From contig CAIYYO010000271.1 of assembly GCA_903930485.1 (NCBI GenBank), forward strand, positions 1 through 6,421: 6,421 bases of DNA, in the 5' to 3' direction. A program made the translations under genes and the position numbers. Positions 5,979 to 6,421 of the stretch are shown piece after piece. This DNA comes from Methanobacteriota archaeon. GTDB lineage: Archaea; Altiarchaeota; Altiarchaeia; IMC4; QMZM01. Each line of letters opens with the position of its first letter. The stretch's first letter is position 1. Below the pieces are notes generated by a model, which was given only the letters and a program-made list of their open reading frames with translations, ran no database searches and was not told the origin of the DNA.

Positions 5979-6421
5979 TTAAACCGACCCTGCCTCCTCA
6001 GCTTCGGGATACTTTACTCCCAGCGACGCCATCCCCGCCTGCGTTATCCTGTATTCCATGCGCATGTTCTCCGGCAGGAACTTGTGTTTGCGCAATATCG
6101 CAACCCGCGCACTATCCTTCTTTTCCAGTTCGATGCTTATCTTGGCCCAGTACCGTATCACGTCGCCGCTCACGGGCACGACTTTACCGGAGTCTATGTC
6201 CGTATATATCTGGTTGGTTATGAGGACCGGTATGTCGTATTTCCTCGAAATTCTCAGGAGCTTTGCAAGCTGCCGTCCGTAGTCTTTTATATCCTGATCC
6301 TCTTCAAGGCGGTACAGAACGGTTATTGAATCGACTATCACGAGCTTCGCGGAAGAATTCGGGACGATCTCATTCAGCTTGCTTATCGCGACCTTCTGCT
6401 CGTCGAATTCCGTCGGCTCTA
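5979..6421 (-). CDS. radB: DNA repair and recombination protein RadB, C-terminal part (5' end beyond window)
   Basis: The frame is open from the right edge to the TAA at 5979-5981 and gives 146 residues. RadB is an archaeal RecA/RadA-superfamily ATPase paralog that assists homologous recombination. Visible are EPTEFDEQKVAI at the edge; a Walker B strand KLVIVDSITVLYR (residues about 25-37 of the visible part); the segment KYDIPVLITNQIYTD, matching the conserved loop after Walker B with the sensor-like TNQ; and ISIELEKKDSARVAILRKHK plus MEYRITQAGM, the typical C-terminal strands. The Walker A motif would be upstream, outside the window. A GTG at 6341 could be mistaken for a start, but the conserved Walker B strand and sequence before it show the gene continues to the right. 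RadB is favoured over RadA because of the short tail and wording of the motifs; RadA or a KaiC-like ATPase is less likely. Confidence 0.85.
   Translation of the reverse strand, partial: EPTEFDEQKVAISKLNEIVPNSSAKLVIVDSITVLYRLEEDQDIKDYGRQLAKLLRISRKYDIPVLITNQIYTDIDSGKVVPVSGDVIRYWAKISIELEKKDSARVAILRKHKFLPENMRMEYRITQAGMASLGVKYPEAEEAGSV

Noticed and set aside
6342..6421. radB starting at the GTG at 6341
   Set aside because: The frame stays open upstream to the edge and encodes sequence typical of the region just before Walker B, so the GTG is an internal Val codon.

Overview
The window looks like a piece of an archaeal chromosome, probably from a DPANN-type or similar uncultivated euryarchaeal lineage. 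Four things point there. There is a geranylgeranyl-reductase-family flavoprotein (archaeal isoprenoid lipids), the C-terminal part of a RadB recombinase paralog (an archaeal family), a short archaeal-type adenylosuccinate synthetase, and a surface protein whose N-terminus carries the GQSxLxxxxTYGW motif of archaeal pilin-like (class III signal) membrane proteins. TATA-like boxes lie about 25 bp from start codons, which also fits archaea. The lineage call is inference; there is no rRNA to confirm it.

Layout. Positions 1-1653 (minus) are one continuous reading frame that runs off the left edge. It encodes a secreted or anchored cysteine-rich protein: pilin-like N-terminus, ectodomain, Thr/Ser-rich linker, tandem eight-cysteine repeats, a degenerate Cys-rich region, and a Ca-binding-like Asp-rich motif at the edge. 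Next, also on minus, is a compact cluster read right to left: a small mannose-6-phosphate-isomerase-type cupin (about 3899-4240), purA (2821-3912, overlapping the cupin by 14 bp) and a geranylgeranyl reductase (1718-2812, 8 bp after purA). Diverging from the cupin on plus is a UDP-glucose/GDP-mannose dehydrogenase family gene (4307-5590). A short AT-rich region between them holds a near-symmetric TATA-like element and an 8-bp palindrome. Converging on the dehydrogenase from the right, on minus, is a two-gene unit: radB (partial, 5979-6421) followed by a small three-helix membrane protein (5614-5970). There is almost no non-coding DNA; the two largest gaps are each about 65 bp and hold the promoters.

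How the parts fit. The dehydrogenase and the cupin both point to nucleotide-sugar or surface-glycan metabolism and share one intergenic region. PurA (AMP synthesis) and the lipid reductase are housekeeping functions that appear to be carried on the cupin transcript. The Cys-rich protein is a plausible surface glycoprotein, with seven N-x-S/T sequons and a Thr linker, so a link to the nearby sugar dehydrogenase is possible but unproven. No RNA gene, CRISPR array, insertion sequence or integration site was seen. The most unusual item is the Cys-rich repeat protein.
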